64,000 bases of DNA from CAIVVT01 sp963757265. GTDB lineage: Bacteria; Acidobacteriota; Terriglobia; Bryobacterales; Bryobacteraceae. A program made the position numbers and the translations under genes. Position 1 is the stretch's first letter. Each line of letters opens with the position of its first letter. The notes under the pieces are model-generated. The model had not been told where the DNA came from. It ran no database searches and saw only the letters and a program-made list of their open reading frames with translations. Positions 17,799 to 27,300 of this stretch are shown one piece after another. The stretch is taken from assembly GCA_963757265.1 (NCBI GenBank), contig CAVWRA010000006.1, positions 1,364,001 to 1,428,000 on the forward strand, written 5' to 3'.

Positions 17799-20009
17799 CT
17801 ACTTCCCGCCCCCGCGGGCGCCATTGAGTTCCAACTCCAGTTCCTGGCTCTGCCCCACAGCGAGTTCGCGGACTGCGCCGGCGTCAGCGGACGCCCAACC
17901 TCCCAGATGCAGCACAATTCTGCTGCACTCGGGATCCTGGATGGGGGCCATCCGGAAGGTTGCGGTCCGGCCCGATGAGCTGACTTCGAGCGACAGAGTC
18001 AGCGGGCCGAAGGGCGTGGCGAGCCCATTCAGCCGCGTCCGCATCCCCGGCCGCAGCCACTCCGCGGGCAGTCCTTCCAGCAGGTGCAGCTCCGGCCCGC
18101 GGTCAAAGGCGAGCAGGTGGCTCGTCAGGCGGATCAGTTCGGCGGCGGCCGAGACATGGGGCATGTCCCCGCCTCCCTTTTCATACGGGAAAACTTCGCC
18201 CGGCATAATTTGCCTGGGCATTTCCTCGCGGAAATTCCACACCGGCGAGGCGTGCCGCGCAAATGCGTAGAGCAGCCGCGCCGCTTTCTGTCCCTGGCCG
18301 AGCCACAGCCAGTCGTGGCCGTAGAACGAAGCGCACTGCGGCCAGATGCCGATCCAGCCGCTGTCTTCCACAATTCCGCCCTGCACTTCCCGGGCTTCCA
18401 GCATCTTCAGCGTCCCCAACATCAGCGCGTCGTCCGGCGCGAAAATGCGGCCGGGATACACGCCGTGCATGAAGGCCCATTGGCCGCGAGTCGGGTGCTC
18501 GGGCGCGGCGGGCCCCATCACCGCGGGGATGTAGCGATTGCCCTGATCGTCGGTCTTCGCATCCCGCGCGATGGCCTTCTGGAAAACCTGAATGAAATCC
18601 TGGTACTCCGCCTCCCAGGCTGCGGCATCCTGGCTCTCGCCGAGCCAGCGCGCCGCTTCCACGCCCGCCTTGAGCCCGGCCAGCAGCCAGTAGTTGTTGG
18701 TGAACTCCGCCGTGAACCCGATCCCGCCGTCCCCGAAGCCCTCCGGGCTGAGACGATAGTTGAGCGCCTTCGGATCGGCGGAACTGCCCCAGCGGCGCAG
18801 CTTTCCGATCGCCTCCACGGCCCTGCGGAACTGCGGCCAACGCTGGCGCAGCCACGCCTTGTCCCGCAGCATCTGGGCGTGGCGGAACAGGGTCACCAGG
18901 GCGATGCCGTCCTCTTTCCAGTGCATGCTCATGCACTGGATGCGCCCATCCGGCTGTTGGTGCTGCAACATATAATCCGCGTACCCGCCGGCGTCGTCCG
19001 CGCGGCCGAGCAGGGTCATGGCCTCGGTGACGAACGAACCATCCAGAACCCAGTAATCGTTGTAAACGCCCGGGCCAAAGAAGAAGACCGGCAGGCCGCC
19101 GATGATGTACCGCATCTGATACAGCTCGCGAATGCTGGTGTCGATTTCGGCCTGGATCATGGCATCGGGAACTTCGATTACGCCATAGGGCAGCCCGGTT
19201 GACGATTCCCAGTACGACGTTGACTCCGCCCGGAGCCGCTGCGCTTCGCTCCACCCCACCGGAGCGGAACTCCGGAACCCGTTCCGGTTGATCGCCAGCA
19301 CCCAGCGCGCTGCTCCGCCCGGCGGGACGATCAATGCGTTCAGCTTCAGCGCCAGCGTCCCGTTGCTGTTGTGCCCCATGGACCGGATCGATTCGGTCGT
19401 CTGAATGTAGGTGTTCAGGGCCACCACGAACATTCTGTCGTCGTCCAGGTTGGGTCCGGGCGTGGCGCCTTGCACATCCACGACGGGCGTCACCGTCTCG
19501 GGCTGAGTTCCCGTGTTGGTGTACTCCGTCATCAGGAGGTATTGCCGCGGCCGCGGCTGGCTGTCGCGCCCCTTGAGGTCTGGGCCGGCCACCGCGGCGC
19601 TCCAGTCCAGAGGTCGTGCCAGGAAAAGCGTCTCCTCGATGTGGATCGCCCCGTGCCGCTTGCGGCTGATGGAGATCGGAACGCGCGGGCTGAGCATGCG
19701 CTGGTCCACTCGCTCCAGTGCCCCGGCCAGGCGGGCCTGGATCTTCACCGGAGACTGGTTCTGCGCGAGCGGATAGAGGCTGGTCCGTTGCGAGGTGCGG
19801 CCCATCTCCGTCCGGAAGGCTCCGTCGGCATCCACCACGGATTTGAAGCAGTCGTCGGGCAGCCCGATCGCCCCCATCCAGGAGTCCAGCGCGTAGTACC
19901 CATGCCCGTCTTCCGTGTCTTTGCCGGCTCCGGTGGCGCCGGCGGCCCATGCCGACATCAACACCACGGCCCCCGCCAGCCGAAATCCCCTTTGCGTGCG
20001 TCTGCTCAT
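17799..20009 (-). CDS. Secreted six-hairpin-fold glycoside hydrolase-like protein
   Basis: A 736-residue protein with a signal peptide (RLAGAVVLMSAWAAGATGAG). An N-terminal beta domain precedes a helical barrel with VYNDYWVLDGSFVTEAMTLL, MHWKEDGIALVTLFRHAQML and EFTNNYWLLAGLKAGVEAAR, the pattern of (alpha/alpha)6 glycosidases such as GH78/GH63/GH95-like enzymes. A C-terminal beta domain ends it. The acidic candidates are the Asp in WVLDGS and the Glu in KEDG. I cannot place it in a numbered family. Its start codon overlaps the upstream gene's stop (ATGA at 20006-20009), so the two are translationally coupled. Confidence 0.65.
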   Translation of the reverse strand: MSRRTQRGFRLAGAVVLMSAWAAGATGAGKDTEDGHGYYALDSWMGAIGLPDDCFKSVVDADGAFRTEMGRTSQRTSLYPLAQNQSPVKIQARLAGALERVDQRMLSPRVPISISRKRHGAIHIEETLFLARPLDWSAAVAGPDLKGRDSQPRPRQYLLMTEYTNTGTQPETVTPVVDVQGATPGPNLDDDRMFVVALNTYIQTTESIRSMGHNSNGTLALKLNALIVPPGGAARWVLAINRNGFRSSAPVGWSEAQRLRAESTSYWESSTGLPYGVIEVPDAMIQAEIDTSIRELYQMRYIIGGLPVFFFGPGVYNDYWVLDGSFVTEAMTLLGRADDAGGYADYMLQHQQPDGRIQCMSMHWKEDGIALVTLFRHAQMLRDKAWLRQRWPQFRRAVEAIGKLRRWGSSADPKALNYRLSPEGFGDGGIGFTAEFTNNYWLLAGLKAGVEAARWLGESQDAAAWEAEYQDFIQVFQKAIARDAKTDDQGNRYIPAVMGPAAPEHPTRGQWAFMHGVYPGRIFAPDDALMLGTLKMLEAREVQGGIVEDSGWIGIWPQCASFYGHDWLWLGQGQKAARLLYAFARHASPVWNFREEMPRQIMPGEVFPYEKGGGDMPHVSAAAELIRLTSHLLAFDRGPELHLLEGLPAEWLRPGMRTRLNGLATPFGPLTLSLEVSSSGRTATFRMAPIQDPECSRIVLHLGGWASADAGAVRELAVGQSQELELELNGARGGGK

Positions 20010-21424
20010 TTCAACAGCTCCATCTGGAACTCTGCAACACAAAGCGTGTATTTTGCGTTCGGCAGATCGGGAATTGAGGGCTTCTTTGACCACTCCTGGG
20101 GCAGCAGTTTGGGGCCAATCCAGTGGCCGGAATAGAACAACACGAACCGGCCATCCGGTTTCACGAACTTGCTGGGAACCTGGGCGTAATACGCTTGGTC
20201 CGCAAAGGCGTCCCAGTATGTTACGAGGGACCATGGGCCCCACAGCGCGTCCGACTCCGCGACCCACAAGTCATACTGACCGCCGAGTCCGTCCGGCCAT
20301 CCCACGCAGAAGATGGCCACATATTTCTTCAACGCCGGAAAGTAAGTGATTGCCGGCAAACCACAACGGCAGGCCCACCGGATCACAGGCTGAATCTCTG
20401 AGAAGTTTCGCGACCAGATGGGACGGGTTCCACCGCGCAGACCGGCGAAATACTCGTATGCCGATTTGCAATTGATAGTCTCCGGCGTGGGTTTCACCCG
20501 GGCCAGAAACATCTCATCACCCGCGCACCAGTTGCTGACGCCGTCGAAATCGCTCGTCCCATGCCCGACGATATACGCGTATCCGTCGGGCGAGTACTCC
20601 ATATTCTTCCCGAAGTCCACGAAATGAGCCGTTCCCATTTTGATAGGCCAAACCCCAGCGCATCGCCCGGTCTCGGGAATAACCGGATTCCGGTCATCCA
20701 GCGGGGACCATCGCCATGTTTTGCCGAGATCGCTGGAGATCCTGAAGCGATTCGGCCCCTGTTCGTAACACAGCCGCCGGTCCAGGCGATCCAGGTACCA
20801 GCCGCGGTAGTGACATGCATAGAACCAGATTCCGTCGCGTACAAGCACGCCGGAAGGATAGCAGGCCGGATACCAGGTGTGGCGCTGTTCCGCCGGCGGT
20901 AGAGGCTGGATTCTCAGATCGAAAGGGTCGTCGCCGGCGATCACGGCGTTGCCGGTGTGCGTGATCTCGGTCCGGGTGATTTCCGTGCCACAGGTTACCC
21001 CGACTTTCGTTCCATTCGCAGCGGCCACATAACCGTCCGCGTATGCCGAGTACAGGTGACCGTCCGCAGCCCACGAAGTCAGGAACGTGTCCGCGACCGC
21101 CATCTGGGAATAGTCGCACTGCCGGCCTGTATAGCGCACAGCTCGAATCGATTTACTCCTGGGTAATGGGCAGGGCGCGTCAGGACGCGGTAAACGCGCA
21201 CCTTCGGCAAACATCTTTCGCAACAGTTCCGTATCGAAATGAGGCGCAGCCTGTCGCGGATCGCCAGGCACTATGTCTTCAGCGCCACCAGGCCACTTCA
21301 GTACGGCGCCGGCGGCGAGGGCCGCGCAGTTCCTCACAGCTCGCCGGCGGCTCAACTTTAGCGGGTGCGTTGCCGGCCTATCCGTGGACCAGCTGCGCCG
21401 CTTCGGGAAATGGAATCCAGTCAT
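20006..21424 (-). CDS. Tat-exported beta-propeller-like protein (DUF4185-like)
   Basis: A 472-residue protein starting at the ATG at 21424 and carrying a twin-arginine signal (LSRRRAVRNCAALAAGAVL). The body is rich in aromatic beta blades: FRISSDLGKTWRWSPLDD resembles an Asp-box (S-x-D-x-G-x-T-W), and YDLWVAESDALWGPW and FVLFYSGHWIG are similar to glycosidase-type propellers including DUF4185 and sialidase-like folds. The function is probably binding or cleavage of polysaccharide. It is coupled to the downstream hydrolase by an ATGA overlap. Family assignment is tentative. Confidence 0.55.
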   Translation of the reverse strand: MTGFHFPKRRSWSTDRPATHPLKLSRRRAVRNCAALAAGAVLKWPGGAEDIVPGDPRQAAPHFDTELLRKMFAEGARLPRPDAPCPLPRSKSIRAVRYTGRQCDYSQMAVADTFLTSWAADGHLYSAYADGYVAAANGTKVGVTCGTEITRTEITHTGNAVIAGDDPFDLRIQPLPPAEQRHTWYPACYPSGVLVRDGIWFYACHYRGWYLDRLDRRLCYEQGPNRFRISSDLGKTWRWSPLDDRNPVIPETGRCAGVWPIKMGTAHFVDFGKNMEYSPDGYAYIVGHGTSDFDGVSNWCAGDEMFLARVKPTPETINCKSAYEYFAGLRGGTRPIWSRNFSEIQPVIRWACRCGLPAITYFPALKKYVAIFCVGWPDGLGGQYDLWVAESDALWGPWSLVTYWDAFADQAYYAQVPSKFVKPDGRFVLFYSGHWIGPKLLPQEWSKKPSIPDLPNAKYTLCVAEFQMELLK

Positions 21425-21466
21425 TTCAAACAAACCGGGATTTCCATTTTAGAACCCGGCTGCCCG

Positions 21467-21910
21467 TCAGTGTACAGCCAGTCGCCATCCTTCGATCCCG
21501 CGAATTGCATTCTCTCCTCCGGGAGCCGTCTGCGCCCCCGCAAGATGCAATTGTCGCCCAGCTTCGCCAACCGCCCCCGGCTTTACCCACCACGCTCGCA
21601 AGCGCGCCGACGCCGGCGTACCGTCCTCCACCATCACTTTGAGCAGCGTGGAGACGGGAGCGCCGGTGGCCTCGTGCAAGCGCGATATAGATTGCCCGTA
21701 GGCAGCGCGCCGGGCTTCGCGGTAGTCGGTCTGAAACTCCGGCAGGTTCTGCCATCGCAAGAGCGTGGGCCCCGAGATACCGACGGAGCGGGCCGCCGCT
21801 TCAATGTTGCGCTGCGTGAGCCGCGCGGCAATGGCGCCCCGCGGATCGAACGGCTCGCAGTTGCCTCTGGCCCTCCGCCGCGGCCGTTCCGGGCCCGGCG
21901 CACTGCGCAG
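21467..21910 (-). pseudogene. Phage-type helix-turn-helix protein remnant
   Basis: The frame contains LTQRNIEAAARSVGISGPTL followed by RWQNLPEFQTDYREARRAAY, a homeodomain-like HTH and first helix resembling small terminase-like or Solibacter hypothetical phage proteins. There is no ATG in frame; the start would be CTG at 21910 or lie within the neighbouring gene. After MVEDGTPASARLRA the sequence no longer looks like a protein of this type. It is probably a remnant. It lies directly behind the DUF669-like gene on the same strand. Confidence 0.5.
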
Positions 21911-21934
21911 GGGGGCCGCAGCGTCCCACGAATG

Positions 21935-22441
21935 TCAGAAGGGCGCCCGTTCCACCTCCGGCTTCTCGACTTTGACGAAATAGATGTCGGTCCACTGATC
22001 CTTGGTCTTCTTCATGACATTGATCTTCAGGCCGAACATCTCATCCAGATGCAGCGACAAATCGGACAGCCTCTCGAGATGCACGCCGCAACGCTCCAGA
22101 TCATCCTTCAGGAATTGGAGGGTCTTCTCGGTGATCACCCGGATCTTGCTCAGCGTGCGCGGGTGGAACTCTCCGCTGATAATGCGCAGTCTCCAGACCA
22201 ACATCGGATTGCCGGTCCGCGCGGTTTTGGTCAGCCGGACCTCCTCCACCAACGTGTCGTAGTAACCGTCCGGGATGGCGTCCTGGCCATTTTCGTTTTC
22301 TTTCTGCCTGACTTTTTGAAACGCTTCGTCGAAGCGCGCCAGGTCGATGGGCGCGTCATCCACAAAGCGGTCCGCCAACCGCTCCACATCATTGTCGGTA
22401 TTGAAAATGAGGCCCACTTTATAGCTTCCCCTGCTGCTCAT
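21935..22441 (-). CDS. DUF669-like phage protein
   Basis: A 168-residue soluble protein. The core IPDGYYDTLVEEVRLTKTAR, then MLVWRLRIISGEFHPRTLSK, fits the DUF669 pattern of phage replication-region proteins (a beta-strand, K-T-x-x-G-x-x-x-L/M, then a G-x-x-x-x-R turn). These are thought to bind single-stranded DNA or help recombination. The ATG at 22441 has AGGAGG three bases upstream, a strong but tight ribosome site. Base composition is less GC-biased than its neighbours. It probably came with an integrated phage. Confidence 0.6.
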   Translation of the reverse strand: MSSRGSYKVGLIFNTDNDVERLADRFVDDAPIDLARFDEAFQKVRQKENENGQDAIPDGYYDTLVEEVRLTKTARTGNPMLVWRLRIISGEFHPRTLSKIRVITEKTLQFLKDDLERCGVHLERLSDLSLHLDEMFGLKINVMKKTKDQWTDIYFVKVEKPEVERAPF

Positions 22442-23015
22442 AGTCCTCCTGGGCTGTGGATATTCTCAAAGCCTGCGCCTCATTCGCTCCTTCTTCCCTC
22501 TCCTCCCGGCTCTATGCCGTGTTCCACCCGGGACTATCGGCCGTCCGGCGGCGGCACTTTATAGCTCACCGAAAAAACTCCCGGACGCGACGTCAACTCC
22601 CCCGTCACACCCGCATTGCAGTCCATCCGTCGCGGCCCCGCCGGCGTGCAAGACACAAAAAATGAGGAACAAAGCCAATTATCGACTTTTCTTTTTAGAA
22701 TGAACGAATTGCTTGGCTATCATCCGATAGATTCTTCGCCCATTCTTCGAATTTCAAACAACGCCGCAGCCGGACCGGAAAACTGGCCGACCCAATTGAG
22801 CATAGGCCCGGTGTCAAGCAATATTCGGCAAGGGGCAAGGATCAGGCTGCCCTCTTCCCCCTGTCCCCTTCCCCGTTCCCTCCTACCCCCGGACCAAACG
22901 TCGGCACGAATGCCGACGCGGCAGACAGGAGTGTCTGCGCCACGATGCAAAAAACACGGATCCAGACGCCGGGCGATCGATCGAAATCCGCTCCCCGGTC
23001 GTCGCAGAACCAGGC
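22442..23015. other. Gene-poor stretch holding a double-hairpin repeat
   Basis: No convincing gene in 574 bases. The stretch at 22640-22760 is AT-richer than its surroundings. The only clear structure is the two-hairpin repeat at 22899-22943. It may mark the right edge of the old integrated element, but no copy of the tRNA-Leu 3' end was seen here. Confidence 0.4.
22899..22943 (-). repeat. Double-hairpin dispersed repeat, copy A
   Basis: A 45-base unit with two perfect hairpins, each 7-bp stem and 4-base loop, separated by 3 bases (22900-22917 and 22921-22938). It matches 42846-42890 at 38 of 45 positions in opposite orientation, with paired changes in the stems. Confidence 0.8.
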
Positions 23016-25064
23016 CTACGCCGCCAGGCCCAGGCGCCGCAGGAGCGCGGACGGGTCGGGGTCGCGGCCCATGAAATGGCGGAACAGCTCGGCCGGATCC
23101 TCGCTGTCGCCTTTTTCCAGGATCTCCCGCCGAAAGGCGAGACCGACTTCGCGGCTGAAGATGCCCTCGCGCAGGAAGCGGGTAAAGGCGTCGGCGTCGA
23201 GCACCTCGGCCCATTTGTAGGAGTAATAGCCGGCGCCGTAGCCGACCGGGTCGGCGAAGAGGTGGGTGAATCCGGCGATCATGGCGTAGCCCTCGGGCAA
23301 GGGCGCGACGCTGAATTCCGGCAGGATACGGTTGGCATATTCCACGGGAGAGCCGTCGCGCGCCGGATCGTACAGCGTATGAAGGGAGAGATCGACGACG
23401 CCGAAGCCCAGTTGGCGCATCTGCGAACTCGCGGCGCGGAAGGTGCGCGCGCGGCGCACTTTCTCGAACAACTCGTCGGGCAGGCGCTGGCCGGTCTTCC
23501 AATGGCGCGCGAACAGATCGAGCGAGGCGCGCTCCCAGCACCAGTTCTCCATGATCTGGCTGGGCAGCTCGACGAAGTCCCAGGGAACGCTGGTGCCGGC
23601 CAGGCTGCGGATCTCCACGCGGCTCAGACAGTGGTGCATGAGGTGGCCGAACTCGTGGAACACGGTTTCGACGTCACGATGGGAGAGCAGGGCCGGCCGG
23701 TCGTTCAGCGGCGGCGTGACGTTGCCGCACATCACGCCGACGTGCGGCCGCCACACGCCGTCGATGGCGTGCCCGGTCAGGAACGCGCCCATCCAGGCGC
23801 CGCCGCGCTTGGTCTCGCGCGGGAACCAGTCGGCATAGAAGCCGCCCAGCACGCCATTCGCGGCATCGCGGATCTCGTAATACTTCACATCCTCGTGCCA
23901 CACGGGCATCCCCGGCGTTTCGACGATTTCGATGCCGTAGAGACGCCGGACCAGCTCGAACAGGCCGCTGAGGACGCTTTCCAGGGGGAAGTAAGGGCGC
24001 AGGTGCTCCTCGTTGAAATCGAATTCGGCGGCGCGCTGCTTTTCGGCCCAATACCCCACGTCCCAGGCCGCGAGCCCGCTCTGCCCGGCCGTGCGTTGAG
24101 CGCGAAACGCCGCCAGTTCCCCGGTTTCGCGACGGAAGGCGGCGATTGTGTGGGCCTCCAGATCGCGCAGAAAGGTGAGCGCCTTCGCGCCGCTTTTTGC
24201 CATCCTCTCGGCCAGCGCGAAATCGGCGAAGTCCTGGAATCCGAGCAGTCGGGCCTTCTCGCGGCGCAGATCGAGAATCTGGCCGAGCAGCCCGGAGTTT
24301 TCCTGGGCGGCGCGCCGGTTGTAGGAGCGATAGAAGTGCTCGCGCACTTGGGCGTCGTCCAGATAGGTCATGATGGCGAGGTAGCTGGGCTGCTGCAGCG
24401 TGAAGCGCCAGCCCTTCAGGCCGCGCGCCTCGGCCGCCTGCCGGGCCGCCGCGGCCGCGGCCGGCGGGAGGCCGGCCAGAGCCTGCTGGTCCTCGATCAG
24501 GTAGTCGAACTGCGCCGTCGCGTCCAGAACATTCTGGCCGAACTTCGTGCAAATGACCGACAGCTCCACATCGATCTCCGACAGCCGCTGCTTGCCGGCG
24601 GCATCGAGGTCGGCGCCGTGGCGGCGGAAGCTGTCGATCGTCTTTTTCAGAAACCGGGCCTGGACGCCGGCCAGCGAAGCCGCTTCCGATGTCGAGGCGT
24701 ACTCCTTCAGCGCCGACCACAGCCCGGCGTGGAGCGGAATGCGCGAGTAGAATTCGGTCACCGCGGGCTGCACTTCGTTCCACGCCGCGCGCAGCTCGGG
24801 CGAGGTGACGACATTCTCCAGGTGCTGGATGAGAGACGCGGCGAAGTCCAGCTTCTCGCTGGCCTGATCGAGCGCGCCGAGCGTGTTGCGAAATGTGCGC
24901 GGCCGCGCCTCCGAGGCGATGGCCTCGATGCGCTCCTGCGCCTCTTCAATCAGCTGTTGGACGGCCGGCCGCACATGTCCGGCGCACACGCGGTCGAACG
25001 GGATCGGCGTTCTGATTTCAAGTAGCGGGTTTGTTTCAGGCACTCTAGGATAGGATACCGACAT
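23016..25064 (-). CDS. M3-family zinc metallopeptidase (oligopeptidase A-like)
   Basis: A cytoplasmic oligopeptidase of 683 residues. The zinc site is H470-EFG-H474 (ETVFHEFGHLMHHCLS) with the downstream Glu in WDFVELPSQIMENWCWE, the M3 arrangement. The helical N-terminal half and length fit thimet-type/oligopeptidase A enzymes that clear signal peptides and short peptides. The ATG at 25064 overlaps the divergent kinase start; a GTG seven codons later is the alternative. No signal peptide is seen. Confidence 0.9.
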   Translation of the reverse strand: MSVSYPRVPETNPLLEIRTPIPFDRVCAGHVRPAVQQLIEEAQERIEAIASEARPRTFRNTLGALDQASEKLDFAASLIQHLENVVTSPELRAAWNEVQPAVTEFYSRIPLHAGLWSALKEYASTSEAASLAGVQARFLKKTIDSFRRHGADLDAAGKQRLSEIDVELSVICTKFGQNVLDATAQFDYLIEDQQALAGLPPAAAAAARQAAEARGLKGWRFTLQQPSYLAIMTYLDDAQVREHFYRSYNRRAAQENSGLLGQILDLRREKARLLGFQDFADFALAERMAKSGAKALTFLRDLEAHTIAAFRRETGELAAFRAQRTAGQSGLAAWDVGYWAEKQRAAEFDFNEEHLRPYFPLESVLSGLFELVRRLYGIEIVETPGMPVWHEDVKYYEIRDAANGVLGGFYADWFPRETKRGGAWMGAFLTGHAIDGVWRPHVGVMCGNVTPPLNDRPALLSHRDVETVFHEFGHLMHHCLSRVEIRSLAGTSVPWDFVELPSQIMENWCWERASLDLFARHWKTGQRLPDELFEKVRRARTFRAASSQMRQLGFGVVDLSLHTLYDPARDGSPVEYANRILPEFSVAPLPEGYAMIAGFTHLFADPVGYGAGYYSYKWAEVLDADAFTRFLREGIFSREVGLAFRREILEKGDSEDPAELFRHFMGRDPDPSALLRRLGLAA

Positions 25065-26385
25065 GCGGGGCCGCGCACCCTGGGGGCCACAATTTCTCGG
25101 ACTGGGCGTCACACTGGCCGCCGTGGCGATCTACTTCGGCTTTACGCTCGACCAGGTCCGCGGCCTGCAGCGGCTGCAGCTCGAGACCGTGGACCGCAAC
25201 CGCCGCGACTCGCTGCAACTGGTGCGCATCCAGAATGACCTATACCAGACCGGCCTGGCGCTGCACGAGATGGCCGAGAGCGGCGGTCCGCTGCCGCTGA
25301 CGGCCCACCACGCGGCGCTGGACCGGCTGCACGCGGATCTCGACGACGCGCTCGGGCAGGAGCGCGGCCTGATTCCGGAGTCGCGCACGCGCGACCAGCA
25401 GGAGATGCTCGATGCCAGCATGCGGCGCTTCTGGGACGAAATGGACCAGATGTGGATGCGGGCCGCGAACAGCCAGGAAAACGAGGCCCGGACGCTGATC
25501 CGGACGCGGCTGAACGCGGAGCGCGAAACCCTAAATTCGAGCGTCGCGCAATTGCTGGTGCAAAACAGCGACGCCGAGACGGCGGGCGCGCGGGCCGTGA
25601 GTGAGATTTACCGGCGCGTGGAGACGAACCTGTATTGGTTCCTGGCCGCCGGGTTGCTGGCCATCGGCGCTACCGGCGTTTCGGTGATCCGCTTCAGCCG
25701 CCGCATTTTCGAACGCCTGGAAAAACTCTCCGACGAGCGCCAGGAGCTGGCCCGGCAGGTGATCAATGTTCAAGAGGATGTTTTCCGCACGCTGGCGCGC
25801 GAACTGCACGACGAATTCGGTCAGGTGCTGACGGCCATCGGCGCGATGCTGCAGCAGGTGCGCAAGCAAGTCCCCGAGGAGTCGCCCGCGCAATCCGGCT
25901 TGAAGGAGATCCGTGAGGTGGCCGCGGACACGCTGGAACGCGTGCGCCTGATGTCGCAAATGTTGCACCCGCCGGTCCTGGACGACTACGGATTGGAAAA
26001 AAGCCTGGAATGGTATCTGAAACAGTTTGAAAAACAGTCGGGTTTATGCGTCCATTATGAGAAAATCGGTACTGCCCTTTGGATCGGCGACCAGGTCGCC
26101 ATCCACGTTTACAGAATCTTGCAGGAGGCCTTGAACAACGTGCTGCGGCACGCCCGGGCTTCCGAGGTTTGGGTACGAGCCGAATATGCGCCGACTCATG
26201 TCGCGCTGGTGGTCGAGGACCACGGCGTGGGGATGCCGGAGGAAGTGCCGCGACGCGGCATCGGTCTCATCTCGATGCGCGAGAGGGCCGGGCTGCTGGG
26301 CGGCGTGCTGGACTTTTCCAGGCCCGCCGGAGGCGGCGTCCGCGTTTCCTTGCAGGTTCCGCTGCGGGCTGGAGTAGCCGAATGA
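25063..26385 (+). CDS. NarL-type sensor histidine kinase
   Basis: A 440-residue membrane kinase: one membrane segment near residues 9-26, a helical extracytoplasmic sensor of about 150 residues, a second segment near 190-208, a HisKA_3 domain with phospho-acceptor His249 (ARELHDEFGQVLTAIG), and a HATPase_c domain with EALNNVLRHARA and EDHGVGMPEE. It probably senses an envelope signal and phosphorylates the response regulator whose ATG overlaps its stop (ATGA). The ligand is unknown. Its start overlaps that of the M3 peptidase on the other strand. Confidence 0.9.
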   Translation: MRGRAPWGPQFLGLGVTLAAVAIYFGFTLDQVRGLQRLQLETVDRNRRDSLQLVRIQNDLYQTGLALHEMAESGGPLPLTAHHAALDRLHADLDDALGQERGLIPESRTRDQQEMLDASMRRFWDEMDQMWMRAANSQENEARTLIRTRLNAERETLNSSVAQLLVQNSDAETAGARAVSEIYRRVETNLYWFLAAGLLAIGATGVSVIRFSRRIFERLEKLSDERQELARQVINVQEDVFRTLARELHDEFGQVLTAIGAMLQQVRKQVPEESPAQSGLKEIREVAADTLERVRLMSQMLHPPVLDDYGLEKSLEWYLKQFEKQSGLCVHYEKIGTALWIGDQVAIHVYRILQEALNNVLRHARASEVWVRAEYAPTHVALVVEDHGVGMPEEVPRRGIGLISMRERAGLLGGVLDFSRPAGGGVRVSLQVPLRAGVAE

Positions 26386-27032
26386 CAAGTCCGATCACAG
26401 TTCTGCTGGTTGACGACCACAGCCTGGTCCGCAAGGGTTTCCGGCGGCTGCTGGACGACGACCCCGAGATCCAGGTGGTGGGAGAAGCCTCCACCGGCGC
26501 CGCCGCCATCGAGTCCGCTCTGCAGCTCGGCCCGCAGGTTGTGGTGATGGATCTTTCCATGCCGGAATTGGATGGCATCCAGGCCACCAGCCAGATCCTG
26601 CGCCACCGGCCCGAGACCAAGGTGCTGATCCTCAGCATGTACTCCGAGGACAATTACGTGCGCAACGCCTTCGCCGCGGGCGCGCTGGGGTTTCTGTTGA
26701 AGAACGCCCTCGAGGTGGACCTGCCCTATGCCATCAAAGAGGTCGCCGCGGGGCGCACGGTGCTGGCGCCGGGCCTGAGCATGCCCACGCAGGTGCACGA
26801 GAGCGACTATGACAAACTGACGCAGCGTGAACGCGAGGTCCTGCAGCACATTGTCCAGGGCAAATCGAACCGCGAAATCGCCGCGCTGCTGGGGCTCAGC
26901 GTGAACACGATCTCGGTGCACCGCGCCAACCTGATGCAGGCGCTGGGCATCCACCGCACCGCCGACCTGGTGGTCTACGCCCTCAAAAAGGGGCTGGTGC
27001 CGATGCCCGAACTGCCCGACACGAAGAGTTGA
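26382..27032 (+). CDS. NarL/LuxR-family response regulator
   Basis: A 216-residue regulator. The receiver has the DD pair (LLVDDHSLVRKGF), phospho-acceptor Asp57 (VVVMDLSMPE) and conserved Lys (LLKNALE). The LuxR-type DNA-binding domain has LTQREREVLQHIVQGKSNRE and LGLSVNTISVHRANL. It is translationally coupled to the kinase. It may control the PEP-CTERM gene downstream, whose upstream region has an 18-base tandem repeat. Confidence 0.93.
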   Translation: MTSPITVLLVDDHSLVRKGFRRLLDDDPEIQVVGEASTGAAAIESALQLGPQVVVMDLSMPELDGIQATSQILRHRPETKVLILSMYSEDNYVRNAFAAGALGFLLKNALEVDLPYAIKEVAAGRTVLAPGLSMPTQVHESDYDKLTQREREVLQHIVQGKSNREIAALLGLSVNTISVHRANLMQALGIHRTADLVVYALKKGLVPMPELPDTKS

Positions 27033-27111
27033 GCGCGCTCGCCCCCCGGACGCGCGACGGCGCCGCGGCGCACGGGCCGGAAGGGCGTCCAGCGCATCAT
27101 TAGTTACTTCA

Positions 27112-27129
27112 GTTACTTCCGCCGGACGG
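27112..27129 (+). promoter_or_regulatory. Tandem 9-bp direct repeat, possible operator
   Basis: AGTTACTTC occurs twice with no gap in the space between the response regulator and the PEP-CTERM gene. The same gap has short palindromes (CTGTAGTACAG near 27250, GTTGC-AAG-GCAAC at 27191-27203). It could be a regulator site; none is proven. Confidence 0.35.
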
Positions 27130-27300
27130 CCGGAGCAGGGGTTTAGTACTGGACCCTCTAGCTAGCCATCCAATTTTTTATTATCAACGAGTTGCAAGGC
27201 AACCGGAGGGCTCTGAGGCGGGTTTTCGGAGCCTCGTCCGGAGGGTCCTGTAGTACAGTCCTAGGGGGTTTCGGAAGTCACGGCACACTAGCATCGGCAT

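Noticed and set aside
22720..22850. PIN-domain-like start (ILLDTGPML) on the minus strand
   Set aside because: The rest of the frame shows no PIN acidic residues and the segment is embedded in repeat-rich non-coding sequence; likely chance.
27181..27260. c-di-GMP riboswitch before the PEP-CTERM gene
   Set aside because: Short hairpins exist but the conserved core sequences of the class are not seen.
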